NCBI RefSeq assembly: GCF_003989665.1
Contig: NZ_RZIJ01000021.1
Location: forward strand, 1-64,000
Direction of reading: 5' to 3'
From: Azospirillum doebereinerae
GTDB taxonomy: Bacteria; Pseudomonadota; Alphaproteobacteria; Azospirillales; Azospirillaceae
Length of the DNA: 64,000 nt
Below the pieces are notes generated by a model. That model saw nothing but the letters and a program-made list of their open reading frames with translations, did no database searches and was not told where the DNA came from. Of the stretch, positions 36,478-45,987 are shown one piece after another. The position numbers and the translations under genes are program-made. The stretch's first letter is position 1. Each line of letters opens with the position of its first letter.

Positions 36478-37356
36478 ATGGACGCCAACAGCCTGCTGAC
36501 CTTCCACCCCGCCCCGCGCAAGCCGTCCTACACCCCGCCGCCGGGGGCGGTGGACGCCCACTGCCACGTCTTCGGACCGGGCGACGTCTTCCCCTACGCG
36601 CCGCAGCGCAAATACACCCCCGGCGACGCGCCGAAGGAGGCGCTGTTCGCGCTGCGCGATTTCCTCGGCTTCGAGCGGAACGTCATCGTCCAGGCGACCT
36701 GCCACGGGCACGACAACCGGGCGATGGTCGACGCGCTGATGGCATCGAACGGGCTGGCGCGCGGCGTCGCCTCGGTCGCCCCCTCCGTCACCGAAACGGA
36801 ACTCCACGCCCTGCACGAGGCCGGGGTGCGCGGCGTGCGCTTCAACTTCGTCAAGCGTCTGGTCGACGCCACCCCGAAGGAGTTCTACCGCGGCATCGCC
36901 GAGCGGATCGCCCGGCTCGGCTGGCACATCGTCGTCTATTTCGAAGCGCCCGACCTGGAGGAGCTGACCCCCTTCCTGAGCGGACTCCCGACCACCGTCG
37001 TGGTCGACCACATGGGCCGCCCCGACATCGCCAAGGGGGCCGGCCACCCCGATTTCCAGCGCTTCGTCGCCCTGATGGCCGACAACCCGCACATCTGGTC
37101 GAAGGTGAGCTGCCCCGAGCGCCTCAGCGTCGAGGGGTCGGCGACCAACTACGCCGACGTGGTGCCTTTCGCCCGTACCCTGGTGGACCGCTTCACCGAC
37201 CGCGTGCTGTGGGGCACCGACTGGCCGCACCCGAACATGACGACCCACATGCCCGACGACGGCGCCCTGGTGGACGTCATCCCCCACATCGCCACCGACG
37301 CCGCCAAGCAGCGGGCGCTGCTGGTGGACAACCCGATGCGGCTCTACTGGAGCTGA
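36478..37356 (+). CDS. ligI: 2-pyrone-4,6-dicarboxylate hydrolase (LigI)
   Basis: Predicted 292-residue amidohydrolase-superfamily lactonase opening the pyrone ring to 4-oxalomesaconate. The HxH metal motif is in VDAHCHVFGPG. GVRGVRFNFVKRLVD, VVVDHMGRPD and LWGTDWPHPN carry the other active-site residues seen in LigI. It sits between galD and ligAB, as expected for the route from protocatechuate. Confidence 0.93.
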   Translation: MDANSLLTFHPAPRKPSYTPPPGAVDAHCHVFGPGDVFPYAPQRKYTPGDAPKEALFALRDFLGFERNVIVQATCHGHDNRAMVDALMASNGLARGVASVAPSVTETELHALHEAGVRGVRFNFVKRLVDATPKEFYRGIAERIARLGWHIVVYFEAPDLEELTPFLSGLPTTVVVDHMGRPDIAKGAGHPDFQRFVALMADNPHIWSKVSCPERLSVEGSATNYADVVPFARTLVDRFTDRVLWGTDWPHPNMTTHMPDDGALVDVIPHIATDAAKQRALLVDNPMRLYWS

Positions 37357-37402
37357 TCCGGAACAAGAAGCCCTGCTCAAGAAAACACACGAGGAAACGC
37401 CG

Positions 37403-37762
37403 ATGCCCCTGCAACCCTCCCCCACCAAGGACCCGATCCCCGGAACCGTCATCTTCGACGGGGCCATGGCGATGCGCGGCTATGCCCTGAACAAGATGTG
37501 CTATTCGTTCAACGAGGAAGCCGGCCGCGCCGCCTTCCTGGCCGACGAGGACGGCTATTGCGACCGCTTCGGCCTGAACGAGGCCCAGAAGGCGGCGATC
37601 AAGGCGCGCAACGCGCTCGACCTGATCGCGGCCGGCGGCAACATCTACTACCTCGCCAAGTTCATCGGCATGCTCGGCTTGAACGTCCAGGACGTCGGCG
37701 CCCAGCAGACCGGCATGACGGTCGAGGAATTCAAGGCGAAACTCCAAGCGGCGGGGCACTGA
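37403..37762 (+). CDS. ligA: Protocatechuate 4,5-dioxygenase alpha subunit (LigA)
   Basis: Predicted 119-residue small subunit of the extradiol dioxygenase. Family features are GYALNKMCYSFNEEAGRAAF, ARNALDLIAAGGNIYYLAKF and MTVEEFKAKL. It precedes the catalytic subunit gene by two bases. Confidence 0.95.
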   Translation: MPLQPSPTKDPIPGTVIFDGAMAMRGYALNKMCYSFNEEAGRAAFLADEDGYCDRFGLNEAQKAAIKARNALDLIAAGGNIYYLAKFIGMLGLNVQDVGAQQTGMTVEEFKAKLQAAGH

Positions 37763-37764
37763 CC

Positions 37765-38604
37765 ATGGCCAAGATCGTCGGTGGCGTCACCACCTCCCAC
37801 ATCCCCGCGATCGGCAACGCCATCGCCAAGGAGCTGTTCGAGGATCCTTACTGGAAGCCGTTCTTCGACGGCTACCCGGCGGTTCGCGCGTGGCTGGACA
37901 AGGTCAAGCCGGACGTCGCCATCGTCGTCTACAACGACCACGGCCTGAACTTCTTCCTCGACAAGATGCCGACCTTCTCGGTCGGCGCCGCCTTCGAGTA
38001 CGAGAACCGCGACGAGGGCTGGGGCCTGCAGCCGCTTCCCCCCTATCCGGGCGACCCGGAGCTGTCCTGGCACCTGATCGAATCGCTGGTGGCCGACGAG
38101 TTCGACATCTGCTCCTGCCAGGAGATGGCGGTCGACCACGGCTTCACCGTGCCGATGTCGCTGCTGTGGCCCGACCGTGCCGCGAGGACGGTCAAGACCA
38201 TCCCGGTGGCGGTCAACACGGTGCAGCACCCGCTGCCGACCCCGGCCCGCTGCTTCAAGTTGGGGCAAGCCATCGGCCGGGCGGTCGAGTCCTACGGCAA
38301 GGACCTGAAGGTCGTGGTGCTGGGCACCGGCGGGTTGTCGCACCAGCTGGACGGCGAGCGGGCGGGCTTCATCAACAAGGCCTTCGACCTGATGTGCCTG
38401 GAGAAGATCGTCGACGAGCCGGAGACCCTGGCGCGCTACTCCATCCACGATCTGGTCCGGCTGGCCGGCGCGCAGGGGGCCGAGTTGATCCTGTGGCTGA
38501 TCATGCGCGGCGCGCTGGGGGACAAGGTGTCGAAGGTCCACAGCAACTACCACATCCCGATCTCCAACACCGGCGCCGGCCTGTTGGTGCTGGAAAGCGC
38601 GTAA
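37765..38604 (+). CDS. ligB: Protocatechuate 4,5-dioxygenase beta subunit (LigB)
   Basis: Predicted 279-residue class III extradiol dioxygenase with the Fe(II) site. The first ligand histidine is in VTTSHIPAIG (about residue 12). VVYNDHGLNFFLD and the proton-relay histidine in MAVDHGFTVPM follow, as does GTGGLSHQLDGERAGFIN. It cleaves protocatechuate to 4-carboxy-2-hydroxymuconate semialdehyde. It is last in the operon and ends 16 bp from the convergent hmuV. Confidence 0.95.
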   Translation: MAKIVGGVTTSHIPAIGNAIAKELFEDPYWKPFFDGYPAVRAWLDKVKPDVAIVVYNDHGLNFFLDKMPTFSVGAAFEYENRDEGWGLQPLPPYPGDPELSWHLIESLVADEFDICSCQEMAVDHGFTVPMSLLWPDRAARTVKTIPVAVNTVQHPLPTPARCFKLGQAIGRAVESYGKDLKVVVLGTGGLSHQLDGERAGFINKAFDLMCLEKIVDEPETLARYSIHDLVRLAGAQGAELILWLIMRGALGDKVSKVHSNYHIPISNTGAGLLVLESA

Positions 38605-38620
38605 CCGCCAAGCCCGGCCC

Positions 38621-39408
<788 letters not shown>

Positions 39409-39412
<4 letters not shown>

Positions 39413-40458
39413 GCGGCGGCCCCCCGGCGGCGGATCAGCCACAGGAAGAAGGGCGTGCCGATCAGCGCGGTGACCAGCCCGACCGGCAGCTCGGCCGGGG
39501 CGACGACGCTCCGCGCCACGCAATCGGCGCCGACCATCAGCGCCGCCCCCATCAGCGCCGATCCGGGCAGCAGCGTGCGGTGGTCCGGCCCGGCGCACAG
39601 GCGCACCAGATGCGGCACGATCAGCCCGACGAAGCCGACGATGCCCGACATAGACACCGCCGCCCCCACCGCCAGCGCCACCCCGCCGACCACCAGCAGC
39701 CCCAGCCGCTCGACCGGCACGCCGAGATGCGCCGCCTGCCGGTCCCCCAGCGTCAGCGCGTCCAGCCCGCGCGCGCAGGACAGGATCAGCAGCGCCGCCG
39801 CCAGGATGAGGGGGGCGATCACCGCGACCGCCGGCCATGTGGCGCCGCCGACGCTGCCGAGATTCCAGAAGGTGATGTCGCGCAGCTGCCGGTCGTTGGC
39901 CCCGAAAACCAGCAGGCCGATGCCGGCCATCGCCAGCGCGTTGACCCCGATCCCGGCCAGCAGCATGGTGGTGGCGACCCCGCGCCCCAGTCCCAGCACG
40001 CAGAGCGCCGCCGCCATGGCGCCGAGGAAGGCGGCCAGCGCGACGAACCACCGCGACCACGGAGCCACCCACGGCGCCACGGCGACCAGCGCGTCGCCCA
40101 GCACGATGGCGGTGACGGCGGCCAGCGCCGCCCCGCCCGACACCCCGACCAGGGCCGGATCGGCCAGCGGGTTGCGGAACAAACCCTGAAGCGCGGCGCC
40201 GCCCAACCCCAGGCTCGCCCCCACCAGCAGCCCCATCAGCGTGCGCGGCAGCCGCAGATCGAGGATCGCCGTGCGCTGCCCGAGATCGCCGGCCCCCTCG
40301 GTCAGCACCGCCCAGACCGTCGCCGGGGGAATGGCCATCGCCCCCACCAGCAGGGACGCGAAGGCGGCGGCCAGAACCAGCAGCGCCAGACCGCTCAGCG
40401 CCACCACGCGGTGGCGGGCCTGGACCGCCCGTCGGCGCGGCAGGACCGCACCGCTCAA
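39409..40458 (-). CDS. hmuU: Haem ABC transporter permease (HmuU, FecCD family)
   Basis: Predicted 349-residue inner-membrane permease with about ten helices. Family motifs are LRLPRTLMGLLVGASLGLGG, QGLFRNPLADPALVGVSGG, GRQ-like TLGDRQAAHLGVP and GFVGLIVPHLVRL. The likely start is TTG at 40458, overlapping the hmuT stop (TTGA) and preceded by AGAGG seven bases upstream. No suitable ATG is nearby, so this rare start is chosen on context. Confidence 0.9.
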
Positions 40459-41348
40459 CCGTTCCTCTCCGTCAACGCCTTGGCGAGGTCGCGCGCCGCC
40501 TGCCCGGTGCGTGGGCCGAAGCCCAGCAGATACAGCGCGTCGAAGGCGGCGACCCGCCCGGCCCGGCCGGCGGGGGTGCCGGCCAGCTCCGGCCGCGCCA
40601 GCAGCCCGGCGGGGCCGCCGAGCTGGGTCAGCGACTGCTCGGTGGTCAGGATCAGGTCGGGGGCGGCGACCAGAGCGGCTTCCGGCGACAGCGGCTTGTA
40701 GCCCTCGAAGCCGTCGATGGCGTTGCGGCCACCGGCCAGCCGGATGATGCCCTCGGCGCCGGTGTGGCGCCCGCCGACCATCGGCGGGCCGCTGCCGATG
40801 CCCAGCACGAACAGCACGCGCGGCCCCGGCGGATGGCCGGCCTGGGCAGCGGACAGGATGGCGAGGTCGCGCTCCAGCGCGGTGGCCAGCGCCTCGCCCT
40901 CCACCCCGCGGTCCAGCGCGGCGCCGACGGCGCGGATCAGCCGGGCGGCGCCCTCGGCGTCGACCGCTTCCGGCAGGCGGACCAGACGGACGCCCGAGCG
41001 CTCCAGCTGCTCCAGCGTGGCGGGCGGCCCGGCGTCGGCCGAGGCCAGGATCAGCGTCGGGTTCAGCGACAGCACGCCCTCCGCCGCCAGCGTGCGGACA
41101 TAGCCGACCTGGGGCAGCCCGCGCACCAGATCGGGCGGGAACAGACTGGTGCGGTCGATGCCGACCAGTTCGCCGCTGCGGCCCAGCGCGTGGACCGTCT
41201 CAGTCACCGCGCCGCCCAGCGCGACGATGCGTTCGGGAGCCGCCGCATGCAGTGTGCCGCCCAAGACACCACCGAGGGCCGGCAGCGCCGCCAAACCGCC
41301 CAGCAGCGCGCGACGGCGTAACGGACGGCGCAAGGACAGGGCCGGCAT
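40455..41348 (-). CDS. hmuT: Periplasmic haem-binding protein (HmuT)
   Basis: Predicted 297-residue binding protein. The N-terminus has an arginine-rich signal (RRPLRRRALLGGLAALPALG). The mature part starts near APERIVALGGAVTETVHALG and has two lobes linked by a long helix. GIDRTSLFPP, LPQVGYVRTL and KPLSPEAALVAAPDLIL are typical of HmuT. Its ATG overlaps the hmuS stop by one base (TGATG). Confidence 0.92.
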   Translation of the reverse strand: MPALSLRRPLRRRALLGGLAALPALGGVLGGTLHAAAPERIVALGGAVTETVHALGRSGELVGIDRTSLFPPDLVRGLPQVGYVRTLAAEGVLSLNPTLILASADAGPPATLEQLERSGVRLVRLPEAVDAEGAARLIRAVGAALDRGVEGEALATALERDLAILSAAQAGHPPGPRVLFVLGIGSGPPMVGGRHTGAEGIIRLAGGRNAIDGFEGYKPLSPEAALVAAPDLILTTEQSLTQLGGPAGLLARPELAGTPAGRAGRVAAFDALYLLGFGPRTGQAARDLAKALTERNG

Positions 41349-42406
41349 CACGCGGCGTCCCGCGCCAGGGCCAGCGCGGCGACCAGATCGCGCCACGCCG
41401 GGTCTTCCGGCTGTCCCGGTTTGCGCTTGCCGAAGAACAGGGCGATGGTGTTGCCCGCACCGTCGAACACCTCGACCGAGGTGACGGTGCCGTCCTGCGT
41501 CGGCTTGCGCACGATCCACGCGTCGGTCACCGCATCCTCGCGCAAATGCAGGTTGAAGGCCGGGTCCAGCACGTTGATCCACGGCCCCGCCGGCTCGATC
41601 CGGACGACTGGGCCGGTGTGGATCTGGATCACGCCGGGGCTGCCGACGAAGACCATGATCGGCGTGCCGCGCGCCGAGGCCAATTCCAAAACCCGGCGCG
41701 GCGCGTCGACCGGGATGGCTTCCGCCCGCCCCTCCCCGCCCAGCCGCAGGGCCTGGGTGCGGGCCAGCTTGAAGCGGCGCAGCAGCGGAAAGAAGTCGTG
41801 CGTGTCCTGCAACCCGTCCCAGGCGGCGCGGAAGGCCGGCACGTCGATCTGATCGTCGGCCACGCCGTCGCCTGTCCCCGCGTCGGCCTTGGGCGTCACC
41901 GTCAGGGCCGGGCTCTGGTCCCCGGCGCGAAAGGCGGCGACCAGCGCCGCGTATGCCTGGGCGTCGGTCTTGCCGGTGACGTAGATCTTGTGGACCGCCG
42001 TGCCGTCGACGTCGAAGATTTGCAGGCTGCGGCGCGGCTGTTCCGCCGCGCCCTCCGCCACCGCGAAGCCGTGGTGCCAGCGACCGAGGAAGATGCGAAG
42101 GTCGATGTCCTCGTCCAGCACCAGGGCCTGCATCCCATGGATCTGGACGTTGCGGTAGATTCCATGGCGCTCGTGCACCGCGCTGTCGTTGCGGGTCAGC
42201 GCCATGACCTCCCCCAGCGGCTCCAGCGCCCGCAAAAGTTCGGCCCAGTCGGGGCGCAGCCGCGTCGCGCTGCGGCCGCAGCCGGCGGCCACGAACTCCG
42301 CCTCGCTCACGCCCAGCCTCTGGGCGAGGTCGCGGGCGCGCAGGCGCGGTTCGGCGGCGCGCAAGGCCTCGATGCGGGCAAGAAGGTCGGAGCTGCGGTC
42401 GCTCAT
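41348..42406 (-). CDS. hmuS: Haem utilisation/degrading factor (HmuS/HemS)
   Basis: Predicted 352-residue cytoplasmic haem-handling protein built of two similar halves. Landmarks are LGVSEAEFVAAGCG, ALTRNDSAVHERHGIYRNV, FDVDGTAVHKIYVTG and, in the second half, VFVGSPGVIQIHTGPVVRIE with DAWIVRKPTQDG. AGGGGA lies eight bases before the ATG. A 17-residue frame (42403-42456) overlaps this start by ATGA and might couple translation, but it is too short to call as a gene. This is the first of four tightly packed haem genes. Confidence 0.92.
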   Translation of the reverse strand: MSDRSSDLLARIEALRAAEPRLRARDLAQRLGVSEAEFVAAGCGRSATRLRPDWAELLRALEPLGEVMALTRNDSAVHERHGIYRNVQIHGMQALVLDEDIDLRIFLGRWHHGFAVAEGAAEQPRRSLQIFDVDGTAVHKIYVTGKTDAQAYAALVAAFRAGDQSPALTVTPKADAGTGDGVADDQIDVPAFRAAWDGLQDTHDFFPLLRRFKLARTQALRLGGEGRAEAIPVDAPRRVLELASARGTPIMVFVGSPGVIQIHTGPVVRIEPAGPWINVLDPAFNLHLREDAVTDAWIVRKPTQDGTVTSVEVFDGAGNTIALFFGKRKPGQPEDPAWRDLVAALALARDAA

Positions 42407-42571
42407 CGTCGAAATCCCCTGGTGAAGCGCCTCAGGCTGGCCAAGAGAAGGGTCATCGCGGCATGGCTGGCGGCGAGGCAGCCGACATCACGATCAGAGT
42501 GGAGACGGCGACTCCGGTCGTCAAGGCCACGCGCCACGCGCGGGCGCGGGGGATGGGGGCCTGCCAAAAAC

Positions 42572-43087
42572 TCACCGTCCCGGCGCGCTGTGTTCCCGGC
42601 CGTCATGGTGATGGTGGCGGCTTCTCGGCCGTTTCGCCGGAGGTTGCACGGCCGTCACACAAGCGCGCGCGGACTCGGCGCGGGAGTCGTCCGGCGACGC
42701 GAACACGTCCAGCCGGTAGCCGTCCAGCCGGTAGCCGAGCCGGGCGGCGATGGTCGCCAGCAGCGCGGCAACCTCCGGCGCCTGGAACTCCACCACCGAG
42801 CCGTCCGTGGTGTCCAGCAGATGGTCGTGCGGTTCCTTGTCCGCCTGCTCGTAGCGCATCTTGCGGTCGCCGAAGTCGAGACGCTTGAGGACGCCCTCCT
42901 CCTCGAAGATCGTCAGCGTCCGGTAGATGGTGGCGAGGCTGATGTCCGGGTCGAGTTCGGTCACCCGCTGATGGAGGTCGGCGGCGCTCAGATGCGTGCG
43001 CGCCTCGCTCAGCACGCGGATGATCAGCCGGCGCTGCCGGCTCATCGACAATCCCCGTTCCTGGCAAAGCCGTTCCAGCGACGTCAT
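42572..43087 (-). CDS. Fur-family transcriptional regulator
   Basis: Predicted 171-residue metalloregulator. The winged helix has LHQRVTELDPDISLATIYRT. A wing follows at GVLKRLDFGDRKMRYEQ, and metal ligands are probably in EPHDHLLDTTDG (His87, His89). The CxxC pairs that bind structural zinc in classical Fur are absent, as in Irr and some other branches. The C-terminus carries a four-histidine stretch (RSRHHHHDGREH). It is transcribed towards hmuSTUV and likely controls them by iron or haem. Confidence 0.87.
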   Translation of the reverse strand: MTSLERLCQERGLSMSRQRRLIIRVLSEARTHLSAADLHQRVTELDPDISLATIYRTLTIFEEEGVLKRLDFGDRKMRYEQADKEPHDHLLDTTDGSVVEFQAPEVAALLATIAARLGYRLDGYRLDVFASPDDSRAESARACVTAVQPPAKRPRSRHHHHDGREHSAPGR

Positions 43088-43422
43088 CGGATCGTAACCC
43101 TTTCTGCCCCGCCCACGCGGGTGCCCGGTTGCTCCCCGGCCACGCGTCGCTTGTCCCGACGCATTGCCTCCCCCTTTACTGAGACGTTCGAGCCCCCCGA
43201 CTCTTTCACAGGAAAGATGCGTCCGATCCGATTTATTTGGCGATCTTCCCCTTTCGGCCGACCCGCATGGGTTGTCCGGTTTGGTCATATATCGAATGGG
43301 TAGAGTTGATCCGGTCGAGCCGGGCGCTGCCACGAAATGCGACAGCCCGGTCTCCGCATGGAGGCCGGGCTGTCGCAGGATCCGCGCTGTGCACATGAAT
43401 TTGCCGCACGCGGAAACGCAAT
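43088..43422. other. Promoter region of the Fur-type gene
   Basis: This 335-bp gap lies between the fur-like start and the matB stop. It contains the hairpin at 43341-43374 and presumably the fur promoter. No exact Fur or Irr box was recognised by eye. Confidence 0.5.
43341..43374 (-). terminator. Hairpin terminator after matB
   Basis: GACAGCCCGG and CCGGGCTGTC form a perfect ten-base stem around a 14-base loop, about 49 bp after the matB stop. The flanking GCATTTCGT on the minus strand has only a short T run, so termination may be moderate. Confidence 0.6.
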
Positions 43423-44943
43423 TCACCTCTTGAACGCATCCTTGTGCCGCTCGCGAAGCTCGTTCTTCTGCACCTTTCCCATGGCGTTGCGGGGAAGGGA
43501 ATCCTGGATTACCACGATCTTGGGCAGCTTGTACCCCGCAAGCTCGCGGGCCGCCTGGGCGACGATCTCCGCCCCGTCAAGGGCACCGCATTCCGGCTGG
43601 CGCTCGACCACCGCCATCACCCCTTCGCCGAAATCCGGGTGCGGCACGCCGATGACGGCGGCGTCGCGCACGCCCGCGATGCGGCCGAGGACGCTTTCCA
43701 CCTCGCGGGGGTAGACGTTGTAGCCGCCGGAAATGATCAGATCCTTGGCGCGGCTGACGATGCTGACCCGCCCGTCCGGGGCGAGGCTGACCAGATCGCC
43801 GGTGATGAAGAAGCCGTCGGGACGGAATTCCGCCGCCGTCTTTTCGGGCATCCGCCAATAGCCCTTGAAGACGTTCGGGCCGCGCAGTTCCAGCCCGCCG
43901 ACCTCTCCCGGCGCCACGGCCCGTCCGGCCTCGTCGGCGACGCGGATCTCCAGCCCCGGCAGCGGATAGCCGACCGTGCCGGGCACCCGCTCGCCCTCCA
44001 GCGGGTTCGTGGTGATGATCGCGGTCTCTGTCATGCCGTAGCGTTCGAGGATGCGGTGGCCGGTGCGCTCCTCGAAGCGCGCGAAGGTCTCCGCCGACAG
44101 CGGTGCCGACCCGCAGGTGAACAGCCGCATGGCCCGGCACAGCGCCGGCGTCAGATGCGGGTCGGCGAGCAAGCGGGTGTAGAGCGTCGGCACCCCCATG
44201 AACAGCGTCGCGCGCGGCAGCAAGGCGACCACGCGGTCCGCGTTGAACTTCGCCAGGAACAGGATCGAGGCCCGGCCGAGCAGCATCGTGTTGATGGCGA
44301 TGAACAGCCCGTGCGCGTGGAAGATGGGAAGCCCGTGCAGCAGCACGTCGCTTTCGGTCACGCCCCACAGGCGGGTCAGGGTGCGCGCGGTGTAGCCGAG
44401 GTTGCCGTGGGTGATCATGGCGCCCTTGGGGCGTCCCGTCGTCCCCGAGGTGTAGAGGATCGCCGCCACCTCGTCCGCCGTCACGTCGGCGACGGCGTCC
44501 CAGGGCGCAAGGTCACGGCAGGCCTCCATCAGGCTGCCGCCGCCGTCCGGGGCGAGCGTCAAAACCTTCCGTGCAACCGAGGGATCGAGCGCCTCGACCT
44601 CCCCGGCGGAATGCGGCGGCCCGACGAAGACCGCCGGCTCCGCGTCGCCCAGAAAATAGCGCAGTTCGGTCAGCGTGTAGGCGGTGTTCAGCGGCAGGTA
44701 GACCGCGCCGAGTTGCAGGACGGCGAGGTAGAGGCACAGGGCTTCGGGTGATTTCTCCACCTGCACCGCCACCCGGTCGCCCCGGATAACGCCGGTTTCG
44801 TGGAGCAGCCGCGCGATCCGGCCCGCCGTCCGCCGCAGGTCGCCGTAGCTCCACACCGCGTCCGTCTCGGTCCGGAGGGCGGCGCGCGCATCGTCCTGCG
44901 GGTCGGACGGCAGGAGCAGGCTGTAGAGGTTTTCGGTCATCAT
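43423..44943 (-). CDS. matB: Malonyl-CoA/methylmalonyl-CoA synthetase (MatB)
   Basis: Predicted 506-residue acyl-adenylate enzyme. It activates malonate, or methylmalonate, with CoA and ATP. The AMP motif is ILYTSGTTGRPKGAMITHGN. MatB-specific positions are visible in PIFHAHGLFIAINTMLL, LERYGMTETAIITTNP and KDLIISGGYNVYPREVE, with the catalytic lysine in PRNAMGKVQKNEL. It is the last gene of the GntR-linked operon, followed by a strong hairpin. Confidence 0.9.
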   Translation of the reverse strand: MMTENLYSLLLPSDPQDDARAALRTETDAVWSYGDLRRTAGRIARLLHETGVIRGDRVAVQVEKSPEALCLYLAVLQLGAVYLPLNTAYTLTELRYFLGDAEPAVFVGPPHSAGEVEALDPSVARKVLTLAPDGGGSLMEACRDLAPWDAVADVTADEVAAILYTSGTTGRPKGAMITHGNLGYTARTLTRLWGVTESDVLLHGLPIFHAHGLFIAINTMLLGRASILFLAKFNADRVVALLPRATLFMGVPTLYTRLLADPHLTPALCRAMRLFTCGSAPLSAETFARFEERTGHRILERYGMTETAIITTNPLEGERVPGTVGYPLPGLEIRVADEAGRAVAPGEVGGLELRGPNVFKGYWRMPEKTAAEFRPDGFFITGDLVSLAPDGRVSIVSRAKDLIISGGYNVYPREVESVLGRIAGVRDAAVIGVPHPDFGEGVMAVVERQPECGALDGAEIVAQAARELAGYKLPKIVVIQDSLPRNAMGKVQKNELRERHKDAFKR

Positions 44944-44977
44944 TGCGTTTCCAATCGCCTCTCGGCTTCCGGCCCGC

Positions 44978-45985
44978 TCAAGGGACCAGAACGATCGATC
45001 CGGTCGTCCGGCGGGCTTCCAGGTCGCGATGCACCGCCGCCGCCTCGGCGAGCGGCGCCTGCCGGGAGACCTCGACCCGGATGCGGCCCTCGGCCAGCGC
45101 CGCGAACAGGTTCCCAGCCAGCGCCTCGATGTCCGCGCGGCTGCAAGTGACGGTGGCCAGCGTCGGCTTGGCGAGGAACAGCGAGCCCTTCTGGGCCAGC
45201 ACGCCGATGTCCAGCGGTGGCACCGGGCCGCTGGCCTGCCCGTAATTCACCATCATGCCGAATGGCCGCAGGCAGTCGAGCGAGCGCAGGAAGCTGTCCT
45301 GTCCGATGGAGTCATAGACCACGTCGACTCCACGCCCGCCGGTGATGTCGCGGACGCGCACGGCGAAATCCTCGTCACGGGACAGGATCGCGTGCTCGCA
45401 GCCGGCGCTTCGGGCGATGTCCAGCTTCTCCGGCGAACCGACCGTGCCGATCACCGTGGCGCCCAGGCTGCGCGCCCACTGGCAGAGAAGCTGCCCGACC
45501 CCGCCGGCGGCGGCGTGGACGAGCAGCGTGTCGCCCGCCTTCACCGGGTAGACCCGGTGCAGCAGGTACTGCGCCGTGGTGCCCTTGACCATGGCCGCCG
45601 CCGCCACCGCGTCGGACACCGTGTCCGGCAGTCTGACAAGGCGCGCGGCGGGGACGATGCGCTTTTCGGCGTAGGCGCCGAGCAGCATCCAGTAGGCCAC
45701 GCGGTCGCCCGGCCGGACCGTGTCGACACCGGGGCCGACCGCCTCGACGACGCCCGCCCCCTCCACGCCCAGCACCGCCGGGCGCGGGATCGCGTATTGC
45801 CCGGACAGGGCGGAGCGGTGGTAGGTGTCGATCAGGTTGACGCCGATCGCCGTGTGGCGGACCAGCGCCTCCCCCGGACCGGGGGGAGGCAGCGCGACCG
45901 TCTCCAGCACCAGCGCCTCGGGACCGCCGGGCTGATGGACGCGGACCGCCTGGACCGTGTTGCCCTGGGGCGTGGTGCCGGCCAT
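44978..45985 (-). CDS. Quinone-oxidoreductase-like MDR enzyme
   Basis: Predicted 335-residue zinc-free medium-chain dehydrogenase/reductase. QOR signatures include IGVNLIDTYHRSALSGQYAI, VLGVEGAGVVEAVG, VHAAAGGVGQLLCQWARSLG and DVVYDSIGQDSF. NADPH-dependent reduction of quinones or enoyl compounds is expected. The start MAGTTPQGNTVQAV at 45985 lies two bases after the stop of the preceding dehydrogenase gene. The operon suggests a role in catabolism rather than quinone defence. Confidence 0.87.
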   Translation of the reverse strand: MAGTTPQGNTVQAVRVHQPGGPEALVLETVALPPPGPGEALVRHTAIGVNLIDTYHRSALSGQYAIPRPAVLGVEGAGVVEAVGPGVDTVRPGDRVAYWMLLGAYAEKRIVPAARLVRLPDTVSDAVAAAAMVKGTTAQYLLHRVYPVKAGDTLLVHAAAGGVGQLLCQWARSLGATVIGTVGSPEKLDIARSAGCEHAILSRDEDFAVRVRDITGGRGVDVVYDSIGQDSFLRSLDCLRPFGMMVNYGQASGPVPPLDIGVLAQKGSLFLAKPTLATVTCSRADIEALAGNLFAALAEGRIRVEVSRQAPLAEAAAVHRDLEARRTTGSIVLVP

Positions 45986-45987
45986 AC

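Noticed and set aside
42403..42456. 17-residue frame ending in ATGA at the hmuS start, as a HemP-like gene
   Set aside because: It is much shorter than HemP, has no similarity and could occur by chance; noted only as a possible coupling leader.
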